Positions 18,099-25,935 of a stretch of DNA of 64,000 bases are shown here, piece after piece (the first letter of the stretch is position 1; each line of letters begins with the position of its first letter). The notes beneath the pieces were generated by a model. That model was not told the origin of the DNA. It made no database searches and saw only the letters and a list, made by a program, of their open reading frames with translations. Source of the stretch: an uncultured Mediterraneibacter sp. (GTDB taxonomy: Bacteria > Bacillota > Clostridia > Lachnospirales > Lachnospiraceae); contig NZ_CALWFZ010000007.1 in the NCBI RefSeq assembly GCF_944377805.1, forward strand, positions 1 to 64,000, in the 5' to 3' direction. The translations under genes and the position numbers were made by a program.

Positions 18099-18716
18099 TT
18101 ATTGTCTGTACGGCTCAATCGCCGCTTTGATCACTGTTTCACATAAGATGTCTGTTTTTCCTGAACCTTTCACCTCACCGTCCGACATGCACCATGCTAC
18201 CATAAGCCCGTAAAGTTCAGCGTTGATAAACAGCGCAAAATCATCGATCGGTATATTGTTTTTCAGTTCTCCGCGATTTACCGCTTCAGTCAGAATGGAC
18301 TGCATCGCACGGTAGTCATACCTGTACTTTGTGATCTGTTCTCCGCCAAGCAGCATATCTGTGGGAGAGAGGTTGTTTCTGACCCACTGACGACATATTT
18401 CGATCCCGGTTTCTTCAATATCTCCGAGAAACTCCCGGCAGTAGTACTGAAGCCGTTCCAGAATATCCCTGTCTTCCATCCCGTTCACAATCTCCGCAAG
18501 CCGGTAAAAATCTGTCCTGTTCAGTTCCTCGACCACATCTTCTTTTCTTTTGAAATATGTGTAGAAGGAACCTGTGGAGACGCCCGCCTCTTTCACAATA
18601 TCGTCTACAGATATGTTTTCAAATCCCTGTTCGGAGATCAGCTTCTTTGCCGCATTAATAACTTTATTCCTTGTCTCTACGGCACGAGCCTGTCTGTTTG
18701 TCATCTTTTTCTCCAA
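18099..18716 (-). CDS. TetR-family transcriptional regulator
   Basis: About 205 residues with an N-terminal TetR HTH (SVDDIVKEAGVSTGSFYTYFKRKEDVV, around residues 35-60) and a helical ligand domain. The start is set at TTG 18716 because GGAGGTGAG lies 7 nt upstream; ATG 18704 is the alternative. A consensus promoter with TATAAT lies just upstream. It probably represses itself and the following aldo/keto reductase. Confidence 0.85.
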   Translation of the reverse strand: MEKKMTNRQARAVETRNKVINAAKKLISEQGFENISVDDIVKEAGVSTGSFYTYFKRKEDVVEELNRTDFYRLAEIVNGMEDRDILERLQYYCREFLGDIEETGIEICRQWVRNNLSPTDMLLGGEQITKYRYDYRAMQSILTEAVNRGELKNNIPIDDFALFINAELYGLMVAWCMSDGEVKGSGKTDILCETVIKAAIEPYRQ

Positions 18717-18747
18717 TCTCTCACCTCCGCTTCTCTGGCTCATTTGT

Positions 18748-18776
18748 ATTATACCCCAAAACCGAATATAATTCAA
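18748..18776 (-). promoter_or_regulatory. Promoter of the TetR-family gene
   Basis: Minus-strand TTGAAT, 17-bp spacer, TATAAT. One copy of the dispersed intergenic repeat lies about 35 bp further upstream. Confidence 0.65.
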
Positions 18777-18810
18777 TGAATTTTATTCATTTTTTAAATG
18801 TAAATTACAG

Positions 18811-18860
18811 AAAGTGACAAAAGTCAAATTCCGGGATTATAAGCGCCTGCATCACAAGAA
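18811..18860 (-). repeat. Dispersed intergenic repeat, copy 1
   Basis: On the plus strand: AAGTGACAAAAGTCAAATTC, then CGGGATTATAAGCG and CATCACAAGAA. It closely matches copies near 53133 and 56059. The GTGAC-AAAA-GTCA core is a small hairpin. All copies have the same orientation relative to the downstream minus-strand gene (here tetR). Confidence 0.7.
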
Positions 18861-18890
18861 GCCGGGCAGCATTTGATCCCGTCCGGAAAC

Positions 18891-19937
18891 TTAGCTTCCG
18901 TCCGGGATCAGATGTACATCCATATTGGCAAAATCTCCGCTGAGTACAAATTGATCTGACACGTTCTCCGTAATCCACATCTCACCGTCTTCCGTGGTCA
19001 TGATCATGTCAAAATCCTGATGAGCCTGCCAGTATTCCTGCGCCTGATCTAGTCCTTTTACAAACATGGCAGTAGAAAGAGCATCGCCTCTCTTTCCCTC
19101 GTCTGTAATAATCGTTACAGAGGCCAGACCGTTATCCACCGGGTATCCGGTTTTCGGATCTATGATATGGCCGTACTGCTTTCCGTCCTCACCGGTAAAA
19201 TACCGCTCGTAGTTACCCGAAGTCACAACGGCACAATCAGCCACGGATAATATCCCCAGTTGCCCTTCTCCATAGGGACTGCGTATGCCAATCCTCCATT
19301 TTGTGTCATCGGGTCTTAAGCCGACTGTCTGGATATTCCCTCCAATGTCCAGAATCGCCGATGTAATGCCCTTGTTTTCCAACAGTTCCGCTGCCACATC
19401 TCCCGCATATCCTTTTCCTACGGCGCCCAGATCCAGCTCTGTCCCCTGCTGGAGATAAAGCTCATTGCCATCCAGTTCAGCCTTTTCATATCCCACACGT
19501 TCCAGAAGGGAGTCCAGTTCCTCTCCATCGGGAATCCGGTTCCCGTCTGTCGTGAAGCCCCATGCTGTGAGCACCGGATAAATCGTAGGCTCTAAAGCCC
19601 CGTCGGTCTCTTCTGCCATCGTAAGAGCAAACTGTACGACACGGGTCGTATCGTCACTGAGTGTTACAGACGAGCCGCCGCCGTGATTTGCCCTGTAAAT
19701 CTCGCTGTCTTCATCTGTCACAGACAACTTCTCCTCAAGCATATGTATCTCTTTTTCCGCCTCGAGGAGCGCCTGTTCCGCTCCTTCGCCGTAAGCCGTA
19801 AATGTCATGTAAGTGTCCATCGCGAAAAACTCCGTGTCAGCCGCTTTGTCACTCCCTGACGGATCTGTTACGGCCGTACACGCCGTCAGACACCACGCCC
19901 CAAGTACAGCCAGAGCCAGACGTTTCCTTTTCTTCAT
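18891..19937 (-). CDS. apbE: FAD:protein FMN transferase ApbE (lipoprotein)
   Basis: 348-residue exported flavinyltransferase. The N-terminal signal ends in LTAC, a lipobox, so the mature enzyme is anchored outside the membrane. FFAMDTYMTFTAYG, ELDLGAVGKGYAGD, ILDIGGNIQTVG and HIIDPKTGYPV are the ordered ApbE flavin- and Mg-binding motifs. It is last of three genes with a lipo-flavodoxin and a DUF4405 membrane protein (13-nt gap). The family attaches FMN to Thr/Ser of exported redox proteins; a target motif in its neighbours was not evident. Confidence 0.94.
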   Translation of the reverse strand: MKKRKRLALAVLGAWCLTACTAVTDPSGSDKAADTEFFAMDTYMTFTAYGEGAEQALLEAEKEIHMLEEKLSVTDEDSEIYRANHGGGSSVTLSDDTTRVVQFALTMAEETDGALEPTIYPVLTAWGFTTDGNRIPDGEELDSLLERVGYEKAELDGNELYLQQGTELDLGAVGKGYAGDVAAELLENKGITSAILDIGGNIQTVGLRPDDTKWRIGIRSPYGEGQLGILSVADCAVVTSGNYERYFTGEDGKQYGHIIDPKTGYPVDNGLASVTIITDEGKRGDALSTAMFVKGLDQAQEYWQAHQDFDMIMTTEDGEMWITENVSDQFVLSGDFANMDVHLIPDGS

Positions 19938-19950
19938 TTCCGCCTCTCCG

Positions 19951-20658
19951 TCATTTCTTCTGAAAGATGTCTCCTGCGCCGGCGTCCTTTTTGCCCGGCA
20001 GAGCCCTTAAAAATTTTGACAGATAATGCCCTATCCACACAAACAGCCCCATGACCGCGATATAATCTACATAAAACAGTGTAAGCGGCTCCTCGAAATC
20101 AAAGAATACGAACATATTCCGAAGCAGCATATAGCTTCCGATTCCACGCTTTATAAAGGCATAGATTCCATAGCACGCAATTAAGATTCCTGCTGTTTTC
20201 AGGATCCTGCTCCTGACCGGAGAGGGCTGTCCGGCAGCCTTTCCCGCCATTCCCATCATCATATTCCAGTGGAGGCCAAGATGAAGGGACATAAAGACAA
20301 ATCCCCAGTATGCTCCTACCATGTGAAGTATCCTGGCCCAGCTTCGCCCGCCCCCGATCGACAGAAAATCAAACACATATCTGGACAGTACAATACCGCT
20401 TATCACAGAGAACAGTATGCAGAGCAATACAAGGACTACAATCACTGTCTGGAATATACGAGACGGTGTATACTTCCCTTTCAACAGATGCCCTGTCCAC
20501 TTCCTGTTCAGAACATGATGAACCACAAACATGACGAACATGACGGTACCCAGCCATTCATGAGCGGTTCTCCCAATCAGTTCAAACGCCATAAGAAGCA
20601 TAAGCAGTACTGTCATAATCACATCGACAACAATCTTTAACACGACTTGTCTTTTCAT
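19951..20658 (-). CDS. DUF4405 membrane protein, cytochrome b561-like
   Basis: 235 residues with about five hydrophobic segments. Histidines in membrane context (AHEWLG, VHHVLNRKW, LHMVGAYWGFVFMSLHLGLHWN) suggest heme ligation as in b-type cytochromes of the DUF4405/FTR fold. It sits between a lipo-flavodoxin (20-nt gap) and apbE, suggesting transfer of electrons across the membrane to exported flavoproteins. Heme binding is inferred from the His pattern. Confidence 0.78.
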   Translation of the reverse strand: MKRQVVLKIVVDVIMTVLLMLLMAFELIGRTAHEWLGTVMFVMFVVHHVLNRKWTGHLLKGKYTPSRIFQTVIVVLVLLCILFSVISGIVLSRYVFDFLSIGGGRSWARILHMVGAYWGFVFMSLHLGLHWNMMMGMAGKAAGQPSPVRSRILKTAGILIACYGIYAFIKRGIGSYMLLRNMFVFFDFEEPLTLFYVDYIAVMGLFVWIGHYLSKFLRALPGKKDAGAGDIFQKK

Positions 20659-20678
20659 CTTATACTCTCCTGTCCGCC

Positions 20679-21419
20679 TTAATATCCCAGCTCGTTGATC
20701 CAGTCCGCAATATCGCCTGCCGCATCCGAAATATCACGCTCATTTACAGTAAATCCGTCCTCAATGACTGTAGCATCCGGCTTCATTTCTTCAATTGTCT
20801 GGATCGTACCGGAAAAACGGCTGCCGTTGTGAGAGTTAAACGGGATGATCGTCTTTCCCGAAAAATCATACTCATCAAAAAATGTGTAAAGCGGCATCGG
20901 AAGGTCAGCCCACCAGTTCGGATAGCCGACGAATATTGTGTCGTAATCATCCAGATTCTCAATATGTGTGGAAAGTTCGGGTCGTGCGTCCTCATCCAGC
21001 TCGTCTGCCGCATAGTCGATCAGTTCTCCGCCGTCAGCAGGATAGATCTCTTCTGTCTGAATGGAGAACAGATCTCCTCCGGTCTCTGCCTGGATCATCT
21101 CCGCAAGTGCCTGCATCCTTCCCTTTGCCTCTCCGTCTACATCAGAATAACTGGCAGACGCCTCTGCATCTACACCGCTGTTTTCAGCTGCAGTAAAGTA
21201 GGCAATGAGAATACGGCTGTCTCCGTTTCCCTGCGCTCCGCCTCCCGATTCGCCAGCCGCATCGGCATCTCTATCGCCTTCTGCCGGTTCCTGGTCTTGC
21301 GTCCGCGCCTCTTCCGACAGGTTTTGAGTCTCGTTCTCTTCCCGGGATGAGCCACAGGCACTTACAGAAAGCGCAAGTGCTGACGCTGCCAACAGTGTCA
21401 TATACTTTTTCTTAATCAT
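20679..21419 (-). CDS. Exported flavodoxin-like lipoprotein
   Basis: 246 residues: lipoprotein signal ending in SVSAC, an acidic linker of about 45 residues, then a flavodoxin domain (RILIAYFTAAEN, DTIFVGYPNWWADLP, GKTIIPFNSHNGSRF). The GYPNWW and NSHNGS loops match flavin-contacting segments of the flavodoxin_4 group. First gene of the operon with DUF4405 and apbE. An FMN domain on the outer face of a Gram-positive membrane points to extracytoplasmic electron transfer. Confidence 0.85.
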   Translation of the reverse strand: MIKKKYMTLLAASALALSVSACGSSREENETQNLSEEARTQDQEPAEGDRDADAAGESGGGAQGNGDSRILIAYFTAAENSGVDAEASASYSDVDGEAKGRMQALAEMIQAETGGDLFSIQTEEIYPADGGELIDYAADELDEDARPELSTHIENLDDYDTIFVGYPNWWADLPMPLYTFFDEYDFSGKTIIPFNSHNGSRFSGTIQTIEEMKPDATVIEDGFTVNERDISDAAGDIADWINELGY

Positions 21420-21523
21420 AACTGTCCTCCTTTTACAGTTTCAGTATAAAAGAGAGGACAGTCTGATAGAAGTTTCTATTTGTTTTTGAGTATTAACCTA
21501 TTGGTTTTTAGTCTGTATAATTT

Positions 21524-22672
21524 CTATTTTCCGAAAATCCCGGCTGCCTCTCTCATATTCTCCATGATCCCCACATTGAACGGACATCTCGTCTCACAGG
21601 CTCCGCACCGGATGCACTCTCCCGCATGGTGGGGCAGGACTTCATAGTGCTCTCTTACCGTCTCCGGAACACTTCCCTGTGCTTTCGCCAGATTCAGAAA
21701 TTTTGTGACCGCCGCCACATCAATCTTCTTGGGGCAGGGGGCACAGTGACTGCAGTACATGCAGTGCCCTTCCCAGCTTATATTCGGAAAAGAAGCGAAT
21801 GCCTGTGCATAGTCCTTCTCTTTATCGGAGGCGTCTTCATAGGCAATGCTGAGCCTCAGCTCCTCTATCGAGCGGGCTCCTGCCAGAACAGTTGCCACCG
21901 CCGGACGGGTAAGCGCATAGTGCAGGCACTGATTCACCGTAAGCGCCCTGCCTGCCGGAGATAGTTTCTCATCGAGAAGATCTCCTCCTCCGAAAGCTTT
22001 CATGACTGTGATGCCCACTCCGAGCCTCTGACAGACTTCGTATAGTTCCTGTCTCTGCGGATCCATATTGACAAGGTGCTCTTTGTAGTTCTTTTCTGCC
22101 CACAACTCCTCCACATCTTCACTGGCCGGCTGCAGATCGTAGCATGGATTTACGCTGAACATGAGGACTTCAATACTGCCGCTTTTGACTGCCTCAAGCG
22201 CCACCTGCGGGTTATGACTACTCAGGCCGATATGCCGGATCACGCCCTTTTCCTTCAGCTCCTTCGCATAAGCGAGCACCGGTCCTCCGGCGATCGTCTC
22301 CCAGTCTTTTATGGAATCCACATAGTGGATCATTCCCACATCAATATAATCTGTCTGAAGAAGTGAGAGCATCTCTTTTAGCCCCTCCCTTACTTCATCA
22401 ATATTACGGGTCCGTTTGTACTGACCGTTTTTCCACACAGAACAAAGGTGAGACTGGATGATAAACTTCTCCCTTCTCCCCCGAAGCGCCTCTCCTACGC
22501 TCGCCCGCACTTTCGGATCGGAAGCGTACAGATCAAAATAATTAATTCCCTGCCGCTGCGCCTCGTCAAAGAACTTCTTTGTATTGCGGTATTCATCCCC
22601 GGCAAATCCCTCGCAGCCCATTCCGATCTCACTGACTTTTAACCCTGTATTTCCAAGCTCACGGTATTTCAT
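21524..22672 (-). CDS. Aldo/keto reductase with C-terminal 4Fe-4S ferredoxin domain
   Basis: 382 residues: an aldo/keto reductase barrel (MKYRELGNTGLKVSEIGMGC at the N-terminus, MIHYVDS with the catalytic His, IGLSSHNP) followed by two cysteine clusters, CMYCSHCAPCP and CIRCGACETRCPF, typical of ferredoxin-type iron-sulfur binding. This fused form is common in anaerobic Firmicutes. It is transcribed alone, about 100 nt after the flavodoxin operon's region on the same strand. The substrate is unknown. Confidence 0.9.
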   Translation of the reverse strand: MKYRELGNTGLKVSEIGMGCEGFAGDEYRNTKKFFDEAQRQGINYFDLYASDPKVRASVGEALRGRREKFIIQSHLCSVWKNGQYKRTRNIDEVREGLKEMLSLLQTDYIDVGMIHYVDSIKDWETIAGGPVLAYAKELKEKGVIRHIGLSSHNPQVALEAVKSGSIEVLMFSVNPCYDLQPASEDVEELWAEKNYKEHLVNMDPQRQELYEVCQRLGVGITVMKAFGGGDLLDEKLSPAGRALTVNQCLHYALTRPAVATVLAGARSIEELRLSIAYEDASDKEKDYAQAFASFPNISWEGHCMYCSHCAPCPKKIDVAAVTKFLNLAKAQGSVPETVREHYEVLPHHAGECIRCGACETRCPFNVGIMENMREAAGIFGK

Positions 22673-22798
22673 CGTTTTCCTCCCGATATTTTACTGTTCA
22701 TAAGCAACTGTATCTATTTTAATATGAAATTGCACAAATGTACAATACCAAGTCAGCATATTGCTATAGTTAAAACGCATAGTCCGTAAAATCTGATA

Positions 22799-22821
22799 GG
22801 ACGGAGCTAACGGCTCCGTCC
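22799..22821 (-). terminator. Hairpin after the NAD(P)-binding protein gene
   Basis: GGACGGAGC and GCTCCGTCC form a perfect 9-bp stem with a 5-nt loop about 24 nt after the stop of the gene. The minus-strand tail (TATCAGATTTT) is moderately T-rich, so this is a likely terminator. Confidence 0.6.
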
Positions 22822-22844
22822 AAATATTCTGGCATTATTTTCTG

Positions 22845-23477
22845 CTATTTTCTCACTACGCTGATCCGTTCCCGGATATGATTTCCTTCCACAATTTCAT
22901 CCACCATTGCTATCGCGTAGTCCGCGTAGCTGATAATGCTTTCCCCGCTGTCGTTCAGAGTCAGTTCCTCTCCTCCCAGAATGTATTCCCCGGTTCTGGT
23001 TCCATCCGCCTGAAAATCTCCTGCCGGGCTGATATAAGTCCAGCGCACATCACTCCTTTCCCGAAGTTCCCCAAGCGCTTTTGCCATTGCCGCCGCCAGA
23101 GGTTTAAATGCATCCGGGAACTCCGGTCCGTCAGCTACGCACGCCGTATGCTCCGGATTGACATAGAGGCTGCCTGCCCCGCCGACTATAAGGAGTCTCG
23201 TCTCTTTTTCTGAGAGAATATCACACAAGTGTTTCAGTGACGTGCTATGCTGCGAAAGCGTCTCCTCAGTCCATGCCCCAAATGCGTCTACCACTGCGTC
23301 AAACTGCTCCAGATCCTCGGTTGTCAGGTCGTAAAGATCTTTTAACAGTACATGCTGAGCCCTCGTCTTGTTTTCTCCTCTTACAACGGCTGTTACATCC
23401 AGCCCTCTTTCAACCGCCTCGTTTGCGATAAGTCTGCCTGCTTTGCCATTTGCACAAACAACTGCTATTTTCTTCAT
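22845..23477 (-). CDS. NAD(P)-binding protein, NmrA/YwnB type
   Basis: 210-residue Rossmann protein. KKIAVVCANGKAGRLIANEAVERG is the dinucleotide loop (GxxGxxG-like), DAVVDAFGAW the following strand, and WTYISPAGDF a typical NmrA-like segment. It resembles YwnB of Bacillus, a gene often near Rrf2 regulators of the YwnA group. Its promoter carries two TGTAA-N9-TTACA operators identical in layout to those before the macrodomain operon, so the two are likely co-regulated. Substrate unknown; possibly a quinone or NADP redox sensor. Confidence 0.82.
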   Translation of the reverse strand: MKKIAVVCANGKAGRLIANEAVERGLDVTAVVRGENKTRAQHVLLKDLYDLTTEDLEQFDAVVDAFGAWTEETLSQHSTSLKHLCDILSEKETRLLIVGGAGSLYVNPEHTACVADGPEFPDAFKPLAAAMAKALGELRERSDVRWTYISPAGDFQADGTRTGEYILGGEELTLNDSGESIISYADYAIAMVDEIVEGNHIRERISVVRK

Positions 23478-23497
23478 TTTTGTTACCTCCTTTTTGT

Positions 23498-23516
23498 TGT
23501 AATTATTATTGTTACA
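23498..23516. promoter_or_regulatory. Operator A1 (TGTAA-N9-TTACA)
   Basis: TGTAATTATTATTGTTACA, an inverted repeat of 5-bp arms and 9-bp centre, downstream of the predicted -10 of the NAD(P)-binding protein gene. Centre-to-centre distance to A2 is 49 bp. Confidence 0.75.
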
Positions 23517-23528
23517 TCTTACGGTATA

Positions 23529-23557
23529 AAAATAGCACGCGTTCGTTGTAATGTCAA
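23529..23557 (-). promoter_or_regulatory. Promoter of the NAD(P)-binding protein gene
   Basis: Minus-strand TTGACA (inside operator A2), 17-bp spacer, TATTTT. The layout is superimposable on the promoter before the macrodomain gene. Confidence 0.65.
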
Positions 23558-23565
23558 TAGTTACA
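23547..23565. promoter_or_regulatory. Operator A2 (TGTAA-N9-TTACA), overlapping the -35
   Basis: TGTAATGTCAATAGTTACA. It covers the TTGACA -35 box and starts right after the SirTM stop codon. It differs from B2 at one position (T/C). Confidence 0.8.
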
Positions 23566-24447
23566 TCAAAAAAATTCTCCCTTTTTCATTTTTTTGAGCG
23601 CCTCTCCAATATCTCCGTCCAGGCAGATCGACTGCTTTGCAATCTCTGCGGGCGCAGCGGCGTCTCCATAGTTCACGCAGGCATACACTGCCTTTGGATT
23701 CTGATATGTCATCTGCCAGAACGGATATTTGATGATCCCCGGAGTATTGTACCCTACGCCAAGTTCCAGATAGAGAGTTTTCATTCCCCGGTGCTGTTTC
23801 AGAAATTCAGAATATCTCTCAGACGCCTCATACCATCCCTCATCCTGTACGAATGTGTCATCTGCACGCAGGTTCATGGACAAAGGCTTGCCGCAGTTCG
23901 GACAGTGAGGTACCAGCTCTGACGGAACTCTCATATCCTTCTGTCGTTCCACCATCTTGCGGACAGTCACTTCATTATCCCAGGTCTGTTGACAGCACGG
24001 TTCGGAACACTGGAACAGCCCGTAGTCCCCCTGGGTGTAGAACAGCCTTTTTTTATCGAATCCCGCCTTCTGAAAACAGTGATCCACATTCGTCGTCAAA
24101 ACAAAATAATCCTTATCCTTTACAAGGGAGAGCAGATCTTTGTACACGTCTTTCGGCGCGTCTGTATATCTGTTGATCCATATATACCGGCTCCAGTAGG
24201 CCCAGTGTTCTTCCAGAGTATGATAAGGATAAAATCCGCCCGAATACATATCTTGGAATCCGTATTTTTCTTTAAAATCAGAAAAATATTTTTCAAAACG
24301 CTCTCCATCATAGACAAATCCGGCCGATGTGGAAAGCCCTGCTCCGGCGCCGATCACGACGGCTTCCGCCTCGTCAAACGCGCATTTAAGCCGCTGTATC
24401 TTATCTGTATGTGTCTTAGTTTTCCCTGACAATATCCTTGAAAACAT
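23566..24447 (-). CDS. Class M sirtuin (SirTM), protein ADP-ribosyltransferase type
   Basis: 293-residue Sir2-fold protein. VVIGAGAGLSTSAGF (residues 30-44) is the NAD loop and TTNVDH (N120, D122) the conserved sirtuin motif, but the usual catalytic His is replaced by Gln139 in TQGDYG. Cysteines in CSEPCC and CPNCG form a zinc site. This matches the SirTM class described in pathogens, which ADP-ribosylates proteins rather than deacetylating. It is last in an operon with a zinc macrodomain and an Rrf2 regulator, the expected eraser-writer pairing. The GcvH-L target and LplA2 of the classical operon are absent here. Confidence 0.87.
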   Translation of the reverse strand: MFSRILSGKTKTHTDKIQRLKCAFDEAEAVVIGAGAGLSTSAGFVYDGERFEKYFSDFKEKYGFQDMYSGGFYPYHTLEEHWAYWSRYIWINRYTDAPKDVYKDLLSLVKDKDYFVLTTNVDHCFQKAGFDKKRLFYTQGDYGLFQCSEPCCQQTWDNEVTVRKMVERQKDMRVPSELVPHCPNCGKPLSMNLRADDTFVQDEGWYEASERYSEFLKQHRGMKTLYLELGVGYNTPGIIKYPFWQMTYQNPKAVYACVNYGDAAAPAEIAKQSICLDGDIGEALKKMKKGEFF

Positions 24448-24485
24448 AGTCTGCTCCCTCCTTTAATCAAATCAGCGCGCCGCTC

Positions 24486-24932
24486 TTAGGCGCTATAAGG
24501 ATCTGCCAGATATTTTCTGAGATCTTCCATCACATCCGCCAGAGTAATGGAAGCCAGCTCCTTCTCCATCGCCTCCTGTACCCGGCGCAGCTTGTCATCC
24601 AGAATATTGTGGATATTTCTGCCCACCGGACAGTCCGGATTCGGATTCTCATGAAAATGAAACAGTGTATTTTCTTCAATACACTCCACCGCGCGGTACA
24701 CATCTAAGAATGTAATGTCATCCGGATTTTTAGTCACAGCAGCTCCGCCTGTTCCTCTCTTTACTTCTATCATGCCCACGTCTTTGAGCTGAGACAGAAT
24801 CCTCCGGATTATTACAGGGTTGACATTGATACTGTTGGCAAGAAAATCACTGGTAATTTTATAGTTTTCCTTAAATGTCTCCATACATGCCAGCATGTGT
24901 ATGGCGATTGTAAATCTGCTTGAAATCTGCAT
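24486..24932 (-). CDS. Rrf2-family transcriptional regulator (YwnA-like)
   Basis: 148-residue winged-helix protein. MQISSRFTIAIHML opens the family, KITSDFLANSINVNPVIIRRILSQLKDVG is the HTH, and GAAVTKNPDDITFLDVYRAVE the wing/dimer helix. It has no CX5-CX7 cluster of IscR/NsrR type; a lone Cys occurs in NPDCPVG. ATG 24932 lies behind AAGGAG with a long spacer. Between the macrodomain gene (51-nt gap) and SirTM (38-nt gap) in one operon. It is the natural candidate to bind the TGTAA-N9-TTACA sites, which would make the operon autoregulated. Confidence 0.88.
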   Translation of the reverse strand: MQISSRFTIAIHMLACMETFKENYKITSDFLANSINVNPVIIRRILSQLKDVGMIEVKRGTGGAAVTKNPDDITFLDVYRAVECIEENTLFHFHENPNPDCPVGRNIHNILDDKLRRVQEAMEKELASITLADVMEDLRKYLADPYSA

Positions 24933-24983
24933 AATATTTCCATCTCCTTTCAAAGGGTTACTGTTCTGACGTCAATGTACATA

Positions 24984-25847
24984 TTAATTGAACATTGGCG
25001 CCAGCCTTTTCTCATACAGCACCCTGTCTGCATCCTTAAATACGTTGAAAATAATACGGTCAAAATCCGGTTTATGCTCTTTTAAAAACTCTGTCACCGT
25101 ATTTACCGCAATCTTTGACGCTTCATCTTTCGGGAAATGGAATTCTCCGGTGCTGATACAGCAGAATGCCACGGAACGTATTCTATGCTCCCGGCAGCAC
25201 TTCAGCACATTCTGATAACAGTTTCTTAAATCATCTTTCAGCTTGTGATTCAGCTCTCCGGCAACAATCGGTCCAACCGTGTGTATTACATATTCGGATG
25301 GGAGATTATATCCCTTTGTCAGAACCGCCTTTCCGGTAGGTTCCTCATAGCGTGAACCGTACTGCATTTTCTTCCGGTTCATATAATAACTGCACGCCTC
25401 TCTGAGTTCTATACCCGCAGCGCTGTGAATCGCATTGTCTATACATCCGTGGCACGGCACGAAACAGCCAAGCATCTGAGCATTTGCGGCATTGACAATC
25501 GCTCCCACCTTCAGCCTGGTAATGTCTCCCTGCCAGATGGAGATCTGGCCCGCAAAGGGATGGGCGCTTCCATACTGCTCCGCTGCTGTCGGTATATCAG
25601 AAAGAGTTATAATTCCTTTCTCCTGCGCTTCCTCCGCGAGAAACTCATCCTGCACCCGCATCACATCCCGAGACATTGCCCCCGGCATTCGGATATTCAT
25701 CAGAGAGCGCAGAAGCTGCCGTTTCTCCTGATAACTCTCTCCTGCGTCCAGGCCCTTGTACCGGACCGAGTCTTCTTTAAATGCGTGGAGAAGATAATCA
25801 AGTCTCTCTTCCTGTCTTTCGTGCTGTAACTCTTTGCTCTGTCTCAT
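24984..25847 (-). CDS. Zinc-containing macrodomain ADP-ribosyl hydrolase (SirTM-linked)
   Basis: 287 residues: an N-terminal helical extension of about 95 residues, then a macrodomain. IVNAANAQMLGCFVP (NAAN at 119-122) is the ADP-ribose loop; C128, H133 and C135 in CFVPCHGCIDNAIH are the zinc ligands of the zinc-macrodomain class; ISTGEFHFP and VIHTVGP complete the pocket. These enzymes remove ADP-ribose added by SirTM. ATG 25847 is chosen for its AAGGAG at 6 nt. First gene of the macrodomain-Rrf2-SirTM operon, behind operators B1/B2. Confidence 0.92.
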   Translation of the reverse strand: MRQSKELQHERQEERLDYLLHAFKEDSVRYKGLDAGESYQEKRQLLRSLMNIRMPGAMSRDVMRVQDEFLAEEAQEKGIITLSDIPTAAEQYGSAHPFAGQISIWQGDITRLKVGAIVNAANAQMLGCFVPCHGCIDNAIHSAAGIELREACSYYMNRKKMQYGSRYEEPTGKAVLTKGYNLPSEYVIHTVGPIVAGELNHKLKDDLRNCYQNVLKCCREHRIRSVAFCCISTGEFHFPKDEASKIAVNTVTEFLKEHKPDFDRIIFNVFKDADRVLYEKRLAPMFN

Positions 25848-25867
25848 TTCCATCTCCTTGAAGCTAT

Positions 25868-25886
25868 TGTAATTATCTTTATTACA
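25868..25886. promoter_or_regulatory. Operator B1 (TGTAA-N9-TTACA)
   Basis: TGTAATTATCTTTATTACA, between the predicted transcription start and the macrodomain ribosome site. 49 bp from B2, the same distance as A1 to A2. Confidence 0.78.
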
Positions 25887-25898
25887 TCTCATGAGACA

Positions 25899-25927
25899 AA
25901 CATAGCACCTTTTTATTGTAATGTCAA
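25899..25927 (-). promoter_or_regulatory. Promoter of the macrodomain-Rrf2-SirTM operon
   Basis: Minus-strand TTGACA (inside B2), 17-bp spacer, TATGTT. Bracketed by operators B1 and B2. Confidence 0.68.
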
Positions 25928-25935
25928 CAGTTACA
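25917..25935. promoter_or_regulatory. Operator B2 (TGTAA-N9-TTACA), overlapping the -35
   Basis: TGTAATGTCAACAGTTACA, abutting the stop codon of the upstream flavodoxin gene exactly as A2 abuts the SirTM stop. Confidence 0.8.
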
